Assembly: GCF_030657435.1 (NCBI RefSeq)
Contig: NZ_JAUTWS010000001.1
Span: forward strand, 62,001 to 126,000
Source of the DNA: Paracraurococcus lichenis
Lineage (GTDB): Bacteria; Pseudomonadota; Alphaproteobacteria; Acetobacterales; Acetobacteraceae
Length of the DNA: 64,000 nt
Direction of reading: 5' to 3'
Program-made: the position numbers and the translations under genes
The notes under the pieces: generated by a model
Database searches by the model: none
Told to the model about the DNA's origin: nothing
What the model saw: only the letters and a program-made list of their open reading frames with translations
Shown: one piece after another, positions 1 to 8,102 of the stretch
Position numbering within the stretch: position 1 is the stretch's first letter
Layout: every line of letters starts with the position of its first letter

Positions 1-199
1 GCGCCGCCCGCCCGCATGATCCCTCGCCGCGTCGTGCTCTCGCCCATGCGCCTGCTCCCGCCTCGGCGGCGCCAACGCGGCGGGCCGGATTGGGTTGACG
101 TGGCATGGTCGGTCGTCCGACGCTCCCATACAGGGCCGCGCAGACGGCCCGCCTGACGGGACACCAGGCGGCACCGAGCCCGCCGCGGGAGGATACGCG

Positions 200-1606
200 A
201 TGTTCGAGGAACTCGACCGCCGGACGCGGCTGACCGGCAACCAGAAGCGCATCATCGCCGCCGCCGTGCTCGGCGACATGCTGGAATTCTTCGACTACTT
301 CCTGATCGGCTTCGTGCTGGCCTTCGTCGTCGGCCCCTGGGGCCTGACCTTCGGGCAGTCCGCCATCATCCTGCTCTCCTCCGGCTTCGGCGCGATCGGC
401 GGGGCCTATTTCTGGGGCTGGATGGCGGACCGCATCGGCCGGCGGCCGGTCTTCAACCTGACGATCCTGAACTTCTCCCTCGCCACCGGCGCGCTGGCCT
501 TCACGCCGGAGCATGGCTGGATCTTCCTCACCATCTTCCGCTTCGTCGTGGGCTTCGGCGTCGGCGGCCTCTATTGCGTCGACCTGCCGCTGGTGCAGGA
601 GTTCATGCCGTCGCGCAAGCGCGGCCTGGTCGGCGGCCTCGTCACCGTCTTCATCCCGGTCGGCGTCCTCATCGGCTCCCTCTTCGGCGCCTATCTCGCG
701 CCCGAGATCGGCTGGCGCGGCCTCTTCGCCGCGGGCGTGCTGCCGGGCCTGCTGGTCTTCCTGGTCCGGATGTGGGTGCCGGAATCCCCGCGCTGGCTGG
801 CCCGCCAGGGACGGCCGGAGGAAGCCCGCGCCGCCCTCGCCTGGGCACTGGAGGTGAAGCCGGAGAGCCTGCCGCTGCCGCGGCCGGAGGACTATGCCGA
901 GCCGCGCACGCGCTGGACCGACCTGTTCCGCCACCCGCGCAGCCTGATCGTCTCCTGGGGCGGCAATCTCGGCGCGCAGACCGGCGTCTACGGCGTCACG
1001 CTCTGGGCGCCGACGCTCTTCATGCTGATCCTGCACGTGCCGCCGGCCGAGGCCTCCAAGCTGATGATCGGGCTGACCCTCGGCGGCCTCGCCGGCCGCG
1101 TCTGCTTCGCGCTGCTGTCGGAGGGGATCGGGCGCCGCCGCGCCGGCGGGCTGCTCGGCTTCGGCGCGGCGATCCTGATCGCGCTGGCGGGGATCTACCA
1201 CGACCAGATGTGGTTCGGGTTCAGCGCGCTCTGGCTGCTGCTGATCGCCGCCTTCTTCTTCGCCGATGGCGGCTTCGCCGTGGTCGGGCCCTATGCGGCG
1301 GAGGTCTGGCCGGCGCAGCTCCGCACCACCGGCATGGGCTCGGCCTATGGCTTCGGCGGCATCGGCAAGGTGATCGGGCCGCTCGGCCTCGCCCTCGTCG
1401 TCGGCAGCAGCAACGTCATCAAGCCGGAGGCGAGCGTCGAGAACATCATGCCCGCCTTCCTCTACCTCGCCTCCTGGTTCGTGCTCGCCGGCGCGATCTA
1501 CCTCTTCCTCGGCATCGAGACGAAGGGGCGCTCCATCGAGGAGATCGACCGCGACCTGCATGCGCCGGCGCCGGCCGGCCGGGCCATGCCCGTTGCAGGC
1601 GAGTGA
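200..1606 (+). CDS. MFS transporter, metabolite:H+ symporter type
   Basis: A 468-residue, very hydrophobic protein with about 12 predicted membrane segments. The first helix carries LGDMLEFFDYF (residues 24-34), typical of MFS symporters for aromatic acids and carboxylates. The loop between helices 2 and 3 carries the MFS signature GWMADRIGRRP (about 73-83). The inferred role is proton-coupled uptake of an organic acid at the inner membrane; the substrate cannot be read from sequence. The frame is open upstream to 95, but ATG 200 was chosen because it has a GGGAGG ribosome site just upstream and begins with the normal short cytoplasmic tail. It leads a same-strand series with a GST, an SDR and a Bug receptor, which suggests one catabolic unit. 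Confidence 0.88.
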   Translation: MFEELDRRTRLTGNQKRIIAAAVLGDMLEFFDYFLIGFVLAFVVGPWGLTFGQSAIILLSSGFGAIGGAYFWGWMADRIGRRPVFNLTILNFSLATGALAFTPEHGWIFLTIFRFVVGFGVGGLYCVDLPLVQEFMPSRKRGLVGGLVTVFIPVGVLIGSLFGAYLAPEIGWRGLFAAGVLPGLLVFLVRMWVPESPRWLARQGRPEEARAALAWALEVKPESLPLPRPEDYAEPRTRWTDLFRHPRSLIVSWGGNLGAQTGVYGVTLWAPTLFMLILHVPPAEASKLMIGLTLGGLAGRVCFALLSEGIGRRRAGGLLGFGAAILIALAGIYHDQMWFGFSALWLLLIAAFFFADGGFAVVGPYAAEVWPAQLRTTGMGSAYGFGGIGKVIGPLGLALVVGSSNVIKPEASVENIMPAFLYLASWFVLAGAIYLFLGIETKGRSIEEIDRDLHAPAPAGRAMPVAGE

Positions 1607-1669
1607 CGCAGCGCTTGCGGGGGAGCGCCGTGTGCGCTCCCATCCCTCGCCCGAGTCCGGAGGGACCAG

Positions 1670-2341
1670 ATGCTGCAGTTCTACTACAACACCGCACCGA
1701 ACCCGATGAAGGTCGCGCTCTTCCTCGAGGAGAGCGGCCTGCCCTACGAGGCGATCCCCCTCGATACGCGCAAGGGCGAGCAATTCACCCCCGAATACGT
1801 CGCCATCAACCCGAACTCCAAGGCGCCGTCCATCGTCGATGACGGCAAGCCGGTCTTCGACTCGAATGCGATCCTGCTCTACCTCGCGGAGAAGACCGGC
1901 CAGTTCCTGCCGGAGCCGGCCTTTGCCGGCGAGACCCTGTCCTGGCTGATGTTCATCGCCACCGGCATCGGCCCCTATAGCGGCCAGTGCGTGCATTTCC
2001 GCCACTTCGCGCCGCCCGGCAACGACTATGCCGTCAAGCGCTACGTCTTCGAGGCCGAGCGCCACTGGGGCATCCTGAACGACCGGCTCGCCGGCCGCGA
2101 CTGGCTGGTCGGCGACAGCTACTCGATCGTCGACATGGCGGCCTGGGGCTGGGAGCGCGCCGCGCCCTTCGCGCTGGGGCAGGAGGCTTTCGACAAGCTG
2201 ACGAACGTGAAGCGCCACTTCGCGGCGATCAGCGAAAGGCCGGCGGCGCAGCGCGCGGCGGCGATCAAGGACCGGCACGCCTTCAAGACCGAGATGGACG
2301 AGGAGGCGCGGAAGATCATGTTCAGGCATACGGCCACCTGA
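1670..2341 (+). CDS. Glutathione S-transferase, YfcG/nu-class-like
   Basis: A 223-residue protein with the two-domain GST layout: a thioredoxin-like N-terminal domain (about 1-80) and an all-helical C-terminal domain. APN at residues 9-11 corresponds to the TPN of E. coli YfcG, whose Asn binds the sulfur of glutathione. NPNSKAPSIVD and the later GIGPYSGQ block also follow that family. YfcG-type enzymes act as cytosolic disulfide-bond reductases using glutathione or GSH-like thiols. The ATG has a GGAGG site six bases or so upstream. It lies 63 bases after the MFS gene on the same strand, so it may protect against or process a substrate imported by that transporter; that link is inference. Confidence 0.9.
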   Translation: MLQFYYNTAPNPMKVALFLEESGLPYEAIPLDTRKGEQFTPEYVAINPNSKAPSIVDDGKPVFDSNAILLYLAEKTGQFLPEPAFAGETLSWLMFIATGIGPYSGQCVHFRHFAPPGNDYAVKRYVFEAERHWGILNDRLAGRDWLVGDSYSIVDMAAWGWERAAPFALGQEAFDKLTNVKRHFAAISERPAAQRAAAIKDRHAFKTEMDEEARKIMFRHTAT

Positions 2342-2392
2342 CCGGACAGGGAGGGGGCGATGGGGTGCCCCCGCCCCCTCCACCCCCGCCGG

Positions 2393-2408
2393 GGGGTCGA
2401 GCGACCCC
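2393..2408. repeat. Short inverted repeat between GST and SDR genes
   Basis: GGGGTCG and CGACCCC are separated by two bases. They lie in the 104-base gap between the GST stop and the SDR start, inside a G/C-run-rich stretch (2350-2410). It could be a weak attenuator or simply a by-product of composition; there is no T-tract. Confidence 0.3.
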
Positions 2409-2445
2409 TGGACCCGGCCTGAGTCAAAGAAGTGTTGGAGGGAAC

Positions 2446-3249
2446 GTGTTCAGGTTGGACGACAAGGTGGCGATCGTCACCGGCGCCGGCTCGGTGGGAC
2501 CGGGCTGGGGCAACGGCAAGGCGACCGCGGTGGTGCTGGCCCGCGCCGGCGCCCGGGTCTTCGGCATCGACGTGAACGAGACCGCGGCGGCCGAGACGCG
2601 CGACATCATCGCGGGCGAAGGCGGCACCGCCATCGCGCACCGGGCCGACATGCTGGACGCCGCGCAGGTGGAGGCCGCGGTCGCCGAATGCCTCGCCCGC
2701 TTCGGCCGCATCGACATCCTGGTGAACAATGTCGGCGGCTCCGCCCCCGGCGGCCCGGTGGACATGCCGGAGGAGACCTGGGACCTCCAGATCGACTTCA
2801 ACCTGAAGACCGCCTTCCTCGGCTGCAAATACGTCCTCCCGCAGATGGAGACGCAGGGGAAGGGCGCTGTCGTGAACATCTCCTCCGTCGCCGGGCTGCG
2901 CATGGGCACCGGCCGTGTCCACACCGCCTATTCCGCCAGCAAGGCCGGCATCATCGGCTTCAGCAAGTCGGTCGCCATGGGCTATGCGCGCAAGGGCATC
3001 CGCTGCAACACCGTCGTCCCCGGCCTGATGCACACGCCGCTGGTCGAGCACCGCCTGGTCCGCCAGCTCGGCGCCAACGATGCCGAGGCGCTGATCGCCA
3101 AGCGCCATGCCAGCGTGCCCATGGGCCATATGGGCACCGGCTGGGACATCGCGCATGCCGTGCTCTTCCTCGTCAGCGAGGAAGCGAAATACGTCACAGG
3201 GACGGAGATCGTCGTGGATGGCGGCTTCACCGCCGCCGGGCCGGTGTGA
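2446..3249 (+). CDS. SDR family NAD(P)-dependent oxidoreductase
   Basis: A 267-residue classical short-chain dehydrogenase. The cofactor loop is VTGAGSVGPGWGNG (11-24), a slightly expanded glycine motif. NNVGG (about 96-100) stabilises the central sheet, a Ser follows in the ISSVAG strand, and the catalytic YSASK sits near 162-166. The C-terminus shows the usual YVTGTEIVVDGG element. The frame is open far upstream, but GTG 2446 is preceded by GGAGGG at a good distance and starts the Rossmann domain at the usual point. Its stop overlaps the start of the Bug receptor gene (ATGA), so the two are translationally coupled. The substrate is unknown, probably a hydroxy or keto intermediate of the same pathway. 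Confidence 0.87.
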   Translation: MFRLDDKVAIVTGAGSVGPGWGNGKATAVVLARAGARVFGIDVNETAAAETRDIIAGEGGTAIAHRADMLDAAQVEAAVAECLARFGRIDILVNNVGGSAPGGPVDMPEETWDLQIDFNLKTAFLGCKYVLPQMETQGKGAVVNISSVAGLRMGTGRVHTAYSASKAGIIGFSKSVAMGYARKGIRCNTVVPGLMHTPLVEHRLVRQLGANDAEALIAKRHASVPMGHMGTGWDIAHAVLFLVSEEAKYVTGTEIVVDGGFTAAGPV

Positions 3250-4208
3250 TGCGCCGCCGCGCGCTGCTCGCGGCGCCGGCGCTGCTGGCGGCGCCCGCGC
3301 GGGCGCAGGCCTGGTCGAGCCGGCCCGTCACGCTGATCGTCGCCTCGCCCGCCGGCGGCGGCACCGATTTCGCCGCGCGGCTGCTGGCCGAGCCGCTGGC
3401 CCAGCGCCTCGGCCAGTCCGTGGTGGTCGAGAACCGGCCGGGCGGCAATGGCGCCATCGGCATGCTGGCCGCCATCCGCGCGCGTCCGGACGGGCACACG
3501 CTGCTCGTCGGCTATTCCGGCACGCTGACCGGCAAGCCGGCGGTGGAGGGCGTCTCCGATTACGACCCGGCGCGCGACCTGCTGCCCATCGCGCAGGTCA
3601 CCAACTCGCCGCAGGTGATGATGGTGCATCCCGCGGTGCCGGTCTCCACGCTGACGGAGTTCGTGGCGCATGCCAGGGCGCATCCGGGGAAGCTCGCCTA
3701 TGGCAGTTCCGGCAATGGCTCGCTGCACCATCTCGGCTGCGAGTTGCTGAAGCTGCGCACCGGCATCGACATCCTGCACGTGCCCTATCGCGGCACCGGC
3801 GAGACCATCTCCGACCTGCTGGCGGGCCGCATCCAGTTCTACATGAACAGCCCGCCGCCGGTGCTGGCCTTCTTCCGCGACGGCCGCCTGCGCCCGATCG
3901 CCACCACCGGCGAGGCGCGCCACCGCGCCCTGCCGGAGGTGCCGACCCTGGCGGAGCAGGGCTTCGAGCCGATCCCGATCGACAGTTGGTTCCCGCTGAT
4001 GGCGCCGGTCGGCACGCCGGCCCCGATCCTGGCCCGGCTGCAGGAGGAGGTGCGGCAGGTCCTGGCGCAGGACGCGGTGCAGCGCCGGGCCGAGGAGGCC
4101 GGCACCTTCGCCGCCTTCGCCCCGGCCGAGGCCGTCACCGCGCGCATGGCAAGGGAGACGGCGGCCTGGACGCAGGTGGTCAAGGCCGCCGGCATCCGGC
4201 CGGACTGA
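3249..4208 (+). CDS. Bug/TctC-type tripartite tricarboxylate receptor
   Basis: A 319-residue exported binding protein. The N-terminus MRRRALLAAP...ARAQA is an Arg-rich signal peptide cut after AQA. The mature part begins with RPVTLIVASPAGGGTDFAAR, followed by the VVVENRPGGNG block and a LPEVPTLAEQGF motif near the C-terminus, all hallmarks of the Bug family. These proteins capture carboxylates or related small molecules in the periplasm for TctAB-type carriers. No TctA or TctB gene lies in the window, so this is an orphan receptor, as is common in Burkholderiales and Acetobacteraceae. The start overlaps the SDR stop by ATGA. Confidence 0.92.
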   Translation: MRRRALLAAPALLAAPARAQAWSSRPVTLIVASPAGGGTDFAARLLAEPLAQRLGQSVVVENRPGGNGAIGMLAAIRARPDGHTLLVGYSGTLTGKPAVEGVSDYDPARDLLPIAQVTNSPQVMMVHPAVPVSTLTEFVAHARAHPGKLAYGSSGNGSLHHLGCELLKLRTGIDILHVPYRGTGETISDLLAGRIQFYMNSPPPVLAFFRDGRLRPIATTGEARHRALPEVPTLAEQGFEPIPIDSWFPLMAPVGTPAPILARLQEEVRQVLAQDAVQRRAEEAGTFAAFAPAEAVTARMARETAAWTQVVKAAGIRPD

Positions 4209-4230
4209 CCGGGTGCGGCCGCCGCCCGCG

Positions 4231-4264
4231 AAAAAAGAGGCCCACCGGATCGCTCCGATGGGCC
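4231..4264 (-). terminator. Intrinsic terminator of the hydrolase/PNPOx unit
   Basis: Read on the minus strand, an 11-base stem (arms 4254-4264 and 4239-4249, one G-T type mismatch) with a four-base loop is followed directly by TCTTTTTT (4238-4231). This is a textbook Rho-independent terminator, located about 100 bases beyond the end of the minus-strand gene at 4362. On the plus strand the hairpin would also follow the Bug receptor gene, but without a proper T-tract. T-runs are very rare in this GC-rich window, which makes the site stand out. Confidence 0.8.
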
Positions 4265-4361
4265 AGTTTGTCAGGGAGGGGAAGGGACGGATCAATCGAT
4301 CGCCCACACACACCTTGGCCCAGCCGCGGCCGCGGCGCTGTGTTCCGCCGCACGTCCCGCA

Positions 4362-4913
4362 TCAGCCCGGCCGCAGCGCGGCCCATTCCTCGGCCGTGAA
4401 GCGCGGGGTGATATGCTGCGGGCAGTTCCAGTCGAAGCCGGCGACCTCGATCAGCACCGCGCTCTCGGCGATGTCCTCGGCGCCCGCCGGCGTCAGCCGC
4501 GCCAGCAGCGCGGGATCGTCCCGCACGACGCGCGCATGGCCGAGCAGCTTCAACCGCCGGCGATTGGCCTGGTCGAGGAAGAACAGCGAGACGCGGTCAT
4601 CCATCGCCAGGTTGCCCACCGAGATGTGCTGCCGGTTGCCGCTGAAGTCGGCGAAGCCGATGGTCCGCGCATCCAGCACGCGCACGAAGCCCGGCGGCCC
4701 GCCGCGATGCTGCAGATAGGGCCAGCCGGTCTCGGAAACGGTGGCCATGGTGAAACTGTCGCGCGCCTGGATGAAGGCGGCTTCCTGCGTCGAAAGCTGG
4801 CTGTCGTCCCGGCCACGCTCCTCCACCTTGGCATAGTGGTCGCGGGAGCCGAGCGCCGCCTGCTCCGCCTGAACGGCGGGTGTGAAGGCGATCTGCGCGA
4901 AATGCCTGCCCAT
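4362..4913 (-). CDS. Pyridoxamine 5'-phosphate oxidase-family flavin-binding protein
   Basis: A 183-residue protein of the split-barrel FMN-binding fold. After an N-terminal helical part (1-50) comes the typical FxxxRDSFTMATVSETGWPYLQHRGGPPGFV segment, and later SGNRQHISVGNL and DRVSLFFLDQ, which resemble FMN-contacting strands of the PNPOx-like general-stress family. The protein is probably an FMN- or F420-type oxidoreductase rather than PdxH itself, since the PdxH substrate motifs are absent. A good AGGAGG site lies seven bases before the ATG. It is the second gene of a two-gene unit behind the alpha/beta hydrolase (26-base gap) and is followed by an intrinsic terminator. Confidence 0.82.
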   Translation of the reverse strand: MGRHFAQIAFTPAVQAEQAALGSRDHYAKVEERGRDDSQLSTQEAAFIQARDSFTMATVSETGWPYLQHRGGPPGFVRVLDARTIGFADFSGNRQHISVGNLAMDDRVSLFFLDQANRRRLKLLGHARVVRDDPALLARLTPAGAEDIAESAVLIEVAGFDWNCPQHITPRFTAEEWAALRPG

Positions 4914-4939
4914 GGACTTGCCTCCTGCTTCGGGGTTGG

Positions 4940-5896
4940 TCAGCGCGTGGCGTGCTTCGCCAGGAAGGGGTCGATCAGCCCGGCGATCTCGGCTGCATGC
5001 GTCTCCAGCGCGAAATGGCCGGTGTCGAGCAGATGGAGGCCCTCCACCGGCAGGTCGCGCCGGAAGGCTTCGGCGCCGGCGGGGCCGAAGAAGGGATCGT
5101 TCCTGCCCCAGGCCACCAGGGTCGGCCAGCGATGCCGGCGGAAGGCGGCCTGCCAGGCGGGGTAGAGCGCGACATTCTTGGCATAGTCGCGGAACAGGTC
5201 GAGCTGGATCTCGGCATTGCCGGGACGGTCGAGCCGCGCTTGGTCATGCGTCCAGCCATCGGGCGAGACCAGCGCCGGGTCGGGCACGCCATGGGTGTAC
5301 TGCCAGACCGTCGCATCCAGCCTAGTGAAGGGCCGCAGCGCCTCGCGCTTCGCGGCGTCGTCGGGCGCCGACCAGTAGGCGCGGATCGGCGCCCAGGCCT
5401 CCAGCAGCCCTTCCTCATAGGCATTGCCGTTCTGGGTGATGATGGCGGTCACCCGCTCGGGATGCGCCGTGGCCAGCCGCCAGCCGACCGGCGCGCCGTA
5501 GTCGAAGACATAGAGGGCGTAGCGCGGCAGCCCCGCCGCGCCGGTGAAGCCTTCGATCGCCTGCGCCAGCCGGTCGAAGCTATAGGCGAAGTCCGCGCGG
5601 TCGGGCGCTGCGGAGAAGCCGAAGCCCGGCAGGTCCGGCGCCACCACCCGCCAGCGATGCGCAAGACGCGGGATCAGGTCGCGGAACATGTGCGAGCTGG
5701 TGGGATAGCCGTGCAGCAGCAGCAGCGCGGGCGCATCCGCCGGCCCGGCCTCCCGGTAGAAGATGTCGAGGCCGTCGACCTGGACCATCCGGTAGCGGAT
5801 CCGGCCGGCCTCCGCTGCACCGGTCTGCGCGGCGGCCGGGATGGCGAGGGCCGAGCCGAGCGCGGCGCCGGCCTGGAAGAGGTGTCTGCGGTTCAT
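4940..5896 (-). CDS. Exported alpha/beta hydrolase, epoxide hydrolase/dehalogenase-like
   Basis: A 318-residue protein. The N-terminus MNRRHLFQAGAALGSALAIPAAAQ resembles a Tat-type signal peptide (RR followed by a hydrophobic stretch and AAA-Q). The hydrolase core has the oxyanion motif HGYPTSS (62-68), the nucleophile segment VFDYGAP with Asp132, and the catalytic His294 in DTGHFALETH. An Asp nucleophile in this context is the rule for epoxide hydrolases and haloalkane dehalogenases, not for lipases. ATG 5896 was selected over upstream in-frame starts because it opens the signal peptide and has a GGAG-type site upstream. It diverges from a LysR gene, its probable regulator. Confidence 0.86.
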   Translation of the reverse strand: MNRRHLFQAGAALGSALAIPAAAQTGAAEAGRIRYRMVQVDGLDIFYREAGPADAPALLLLHGYPTSSHMFRDLIPRLAHRWRVVAPDLPGFGFSAAPDRADFAYSFDRLAQAIEGFTGAAGLPRYALYVFDYGAPVGWRLATAHPERVTAIITQNGNAYEEGLLEAWAPIRAYWSAPDDAAKREALRPFTRLDATVWQYTHGVPDPALVSPDGWTHDQARLDRPGNAEIQLDLFRDYAKNVALYPAWQAAFRRHRWPTLVAWGRNDPFFGPAGAEAFRRDLPVEGLHLLDTGHFALETHAAEIAGLIDPFLAKHATR

Positions 5897-5996
5897 GGCT
5901 CTGTCTCCTGCCCCGGGGCGTGGCGGGAGAATGGGCCTTGCCTGTCCGGCCAAGAATATCGTCCGATCGTAAGGCACTCTTGCTCTGGACGGAAGA
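5897..5996. promoter_or_regulatory. Divergent control region hydrolase/LysR
   Basis: One hundred bases separate the divergent starts. The AT-richer centre (about 5953-5975) holds a direct repeat ATCGT-N3-ATCGT and a CGATCG core, which is where a LysR regulator usually binds (T-N11-A sites). No clear -35/-10 pair was found. Regulation of the hydrolase gene by the LysR protein is the usual arrangement for this layout and is inferred. Confidence 0.4.
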
Positions 5997-6902
5997 ATGG
6001 ATCGGCTGGAGGAATTGCGCCTCTTCGTCGCGGCGGTGGAGGCGGGCAGCCTCGCCGCGGCCGGGCGGCGCCACGGCCAGTCGCCGCCGGCGATGACCCG
6101 CATGGTCGCGGGGCTCGAGGACCGCCTCGGCGTCCGGCTGCTGGAGCGCAGCACGCGCCGCCTGGCGCCGACCGAGGCCGGCCGGCGGCTGGCGGACCAG
6201 GCCCGCCGCCTGCTCGCCGACTATGCCGAGGCCATGGCCGAGGCCGCGGGCGAGGGCAAGGCGCCGCGCGGCACGCTGCGCGTCGCCGCGCCGCTGGTCT
6301 TCGGCCGGCTGCATGTCGCGCCCATCGTCACGGCCTTCCTGGCCGCGCAGCCGGAGGTGACGGCGGAACTGCTGCTCTCCGACCAGAATGTCGACCTGCT
6401 GGAGGACGCGATCGACGTGGCGCTCCGCATCGGCCGGCTTGGCGATACGGGCCTGGTGGCGCGGCGGGTCGGCCAGGTGCGGCGGCGGCTGGCGGCGAGC
6501 CCCGCCTATCTCGCGGCGCGCGGCACGCCGCTGCGGCCGGAGGACCTCGCGGGGCATGACACGGTGGTCTTCCTCGCCCGCGCCATGCCGCCGGACTGGC
6601 GGTTCATCTCGCCCGAGGGGCAGGAGATGACGGTGCGGATCGCGCCGCGCCTCTCGGTGAACGAGGCGCGGGCGGCGGTGGCCGCGGCCGTCGCCGGCCA
6701 GGGCATCGTCAGCACGCTGTCCTACCAGATGGCCGAGGAACTGGCCTCCGGCGCGCTGGTCCCGGTGCTGGCGGATTGGGAGACGGCGCCGCTGCCGGTG
6801 CAGCTCGTCTTCCCCTCGGCGCGGCTGCTGCCGCCGCGGGTGCGCGCCTTCCTCGATGTCGCCGTGCCGCGCCTGGCCGCGCTGCCGGTGCTGCGCGAAT
6901 AG
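5997..6902 (+). CDS. LysR family transcriptional regulator
   Basis: A 301-residue regulator. The N-terminal winged helix-turn-helix (about 1-60) reads MDRLEELRLFVAAVEAGSLA then AAGRRHGQSPPAMTRMVAGL, the standard LysR DNA-binding pattern. Residues about 90-295 form the LysR substrate-binding domain, with the internal GTLRVAAPLVFGRLHVAP start. It resembles the group that often carries the segment LERSTRRLAPTEAG. It is divergent from the hydrolase/PNPOx unit and convergent, with only three bases between stops, with the DUF1688 gene. The most likely target is the hydrolase promoter 100 bases away and its own gene. Confidence 0.92.
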   Translation: MDRLEELRLFVAAVEAGSLAAAGRRHGQSPPAMTRMVAGLEDRLGVRLLERSTRRLAPTEAGRRLADQARRLLADYAEAMAEAAGEGKAPRGTLRVAAPLVFGRLHVAPIVTAFLAAQPEVTAELLLSDQNVDLLEDAIDVALRIGRLGDTGLVARRVGQVRRRLAASPAYLAARGTPLRPEDLAGHDTVVFLARAMPPDWRFISPEGQEMTVRIAPRLSVNEARAAVAAAVAGQGIVSTLSYQMAEELASGALVPVLADWETAPLPVQLVFPSARLLPPRVRAFLDVAVPRLAALPVLRE

Positions 6903-6905
6903 GCG

Positions 6906-8102
6906 TCAGAAGACCGTGCCGTCGCTGACGACCTTCAGCGGCGGGCCGCCATCGGCGCGTCGTTCCCGCGCCAGCCGCCGCCCGGCATGCCAGGTGCCGC
7001 CCTCCAGCACGCGGGCGAGCGGGAAATCCTCGGCCGCAAGCCCCAGCCGCGCCCGCACCATGGGCGCGATGGCATCCAGCAGCGCGACCGTCAGCGCCCG
7101 CCACTCGACGACGAGGATGTCGCCCGGCGCATGCTCGCGTGCGAGGATGCCCTCCTCGCGCGGGCGGAGGACGCCCATGTCGAGGAAGAGCCCGCCATTG
7201 CGGTATTCCGGCAGGCCGGTCAGCGCATCGAGGCCGGTGACGCGGATCCCCGCCTCCTCCAGCGGCTCGACCAGCGAATAGGCCAGCCATTGCGAGAGCT
7301 TGTGGAAGGGGATCAGGCCGGCCGTCGCGTCGGCGCGGCGGATGCCGGGGTGCCGCCAGCAATCGCCGAGATTGACGCCCTCCAGCACCTCGCGCCCCGG
7401 CCAGATCGGGCCGAGATGCCGCAGCAGCGCGACGAGGATGGCGCGGGCGGGCAGGGCGCCGTCCACCGCCTCGGCGGCCAGCAGGTCGAAGAGCGCGCCG
7501 GGCCGGTCCATCCCGGCGGCGATCAGCGTGCGGCCGAGGCGCTGCAGCAGGTCGGCGCGGCCGTCCAGCCCGACCAGCGGGTTCTCGGGCCCGGCCTGGA
7601 AGCCTAGCGCCAGGTCCTCGGCGGTGAGGTCCGTCAGCCGCTCGGGATCCGCCCGGCCCGGGCCGAAGAGGCCGTCCGCGAACATGGCCAGACTGGCGAC
7701 GGCCAGCCCCTCGGATTTCGAATACTCATCGCCCGTCGCCGCCTCCCGGTAGTGCCAGGCCATCCCGGCGCCGGCATCGAGCAGGACGGAGAGGATGACG
7801 AGGTCGAAAGCCGCCCGGGCGCGCTCCGCGGCGTCCTCCGGCAGGCGCGCGCGCAGCGCCGCCCAGCGGTCATGGCCACCGGCGGCGAAGTGGCGCCAGC
7901 GGGCGTGGAAGGGCACCTGCAGGTCGGGGTAGTTCGCCCGCACCACCTCGGCGACCAGGTCGGCGGTCGCCGCCATCGCCTCCGGCTGCACGAGCCATCC
8001 CTGCAGCCGGTGGTCGAGGCCGAGGCCGTAGAGCTCCTGCGCGCGCTCCCGCACCGCCTCCGGCGTCAGCAGCGCCGCGGCGGCGGTGGCTTCCGGGCGC
8101 AT
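6906..8102 (-). CDS. DUF1688 (URC4-type) protein
   Basis: A 398-residue protein matching the DUF1688 family by its conserved blocks: a C-terminal part with FHKLSQWLAYSLVEPLEEAG, LTGLPEYRNGGLFLDMGVL and ILVVEWRALTVALLD, and a middle block HYREAATGDEYSKSEGLAVAS. DUF1688 includes yeast URC4, needed in the URC route that degrades uracil via a ribosylated intermediate. The exact reaction of URC4 is not established to my knowledge. Its ATG overlaps the stop of the upstream GTP cyclohydrolase II-like gene (ATGA), so both are made together. The URC1-URC4 pairing is known from fungi and bacteria and supports the assignment strongly. No signal peptide is visible, so the protein is cytosolic. Confidence 0.88.
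   Translation of the reverse strand: MRPEATAAAALLTPEAVRERAQELYGLGLDHRLQGWLVQPEAMAATADLVAEVVRANYPDLQVPFHARWRHFAAGGHDRWAALRARLPEDAAERARAAFDLVILSVLLDAGAGMAWHYREAATGDEYSKSEGLAVASLAMFADGLFGPGRADPERLTDLTAEDLALGFQAGPENPLVGLDGRADLLQRLGRTLIAAGMDRPGALFDLLAAEAVDGALPARAILVALLRHLGPIWPGREVLEGVNLGDCWRHPGIRRADATAGLIPFHKLSQWLAYSLVEPLEEAGIRVTGLDALTGLPEYRNGGLFLDMGVLRPREEGILAREHAPGDILVVEWRALTVALLDAIAPMVRARLGLAAEDFPLARVLEGGTWHAGRRLARERRADGGPPLKVVSDGTVF

Noticed and set aside
95..199. N-terminal extension of the MFS gene and a TTGACG at 95-100 as a promoter
   Set aside because: The extension is Gly/Pro-rich and unlike the family; the hexamer has no -10 box at 16-18 bases.
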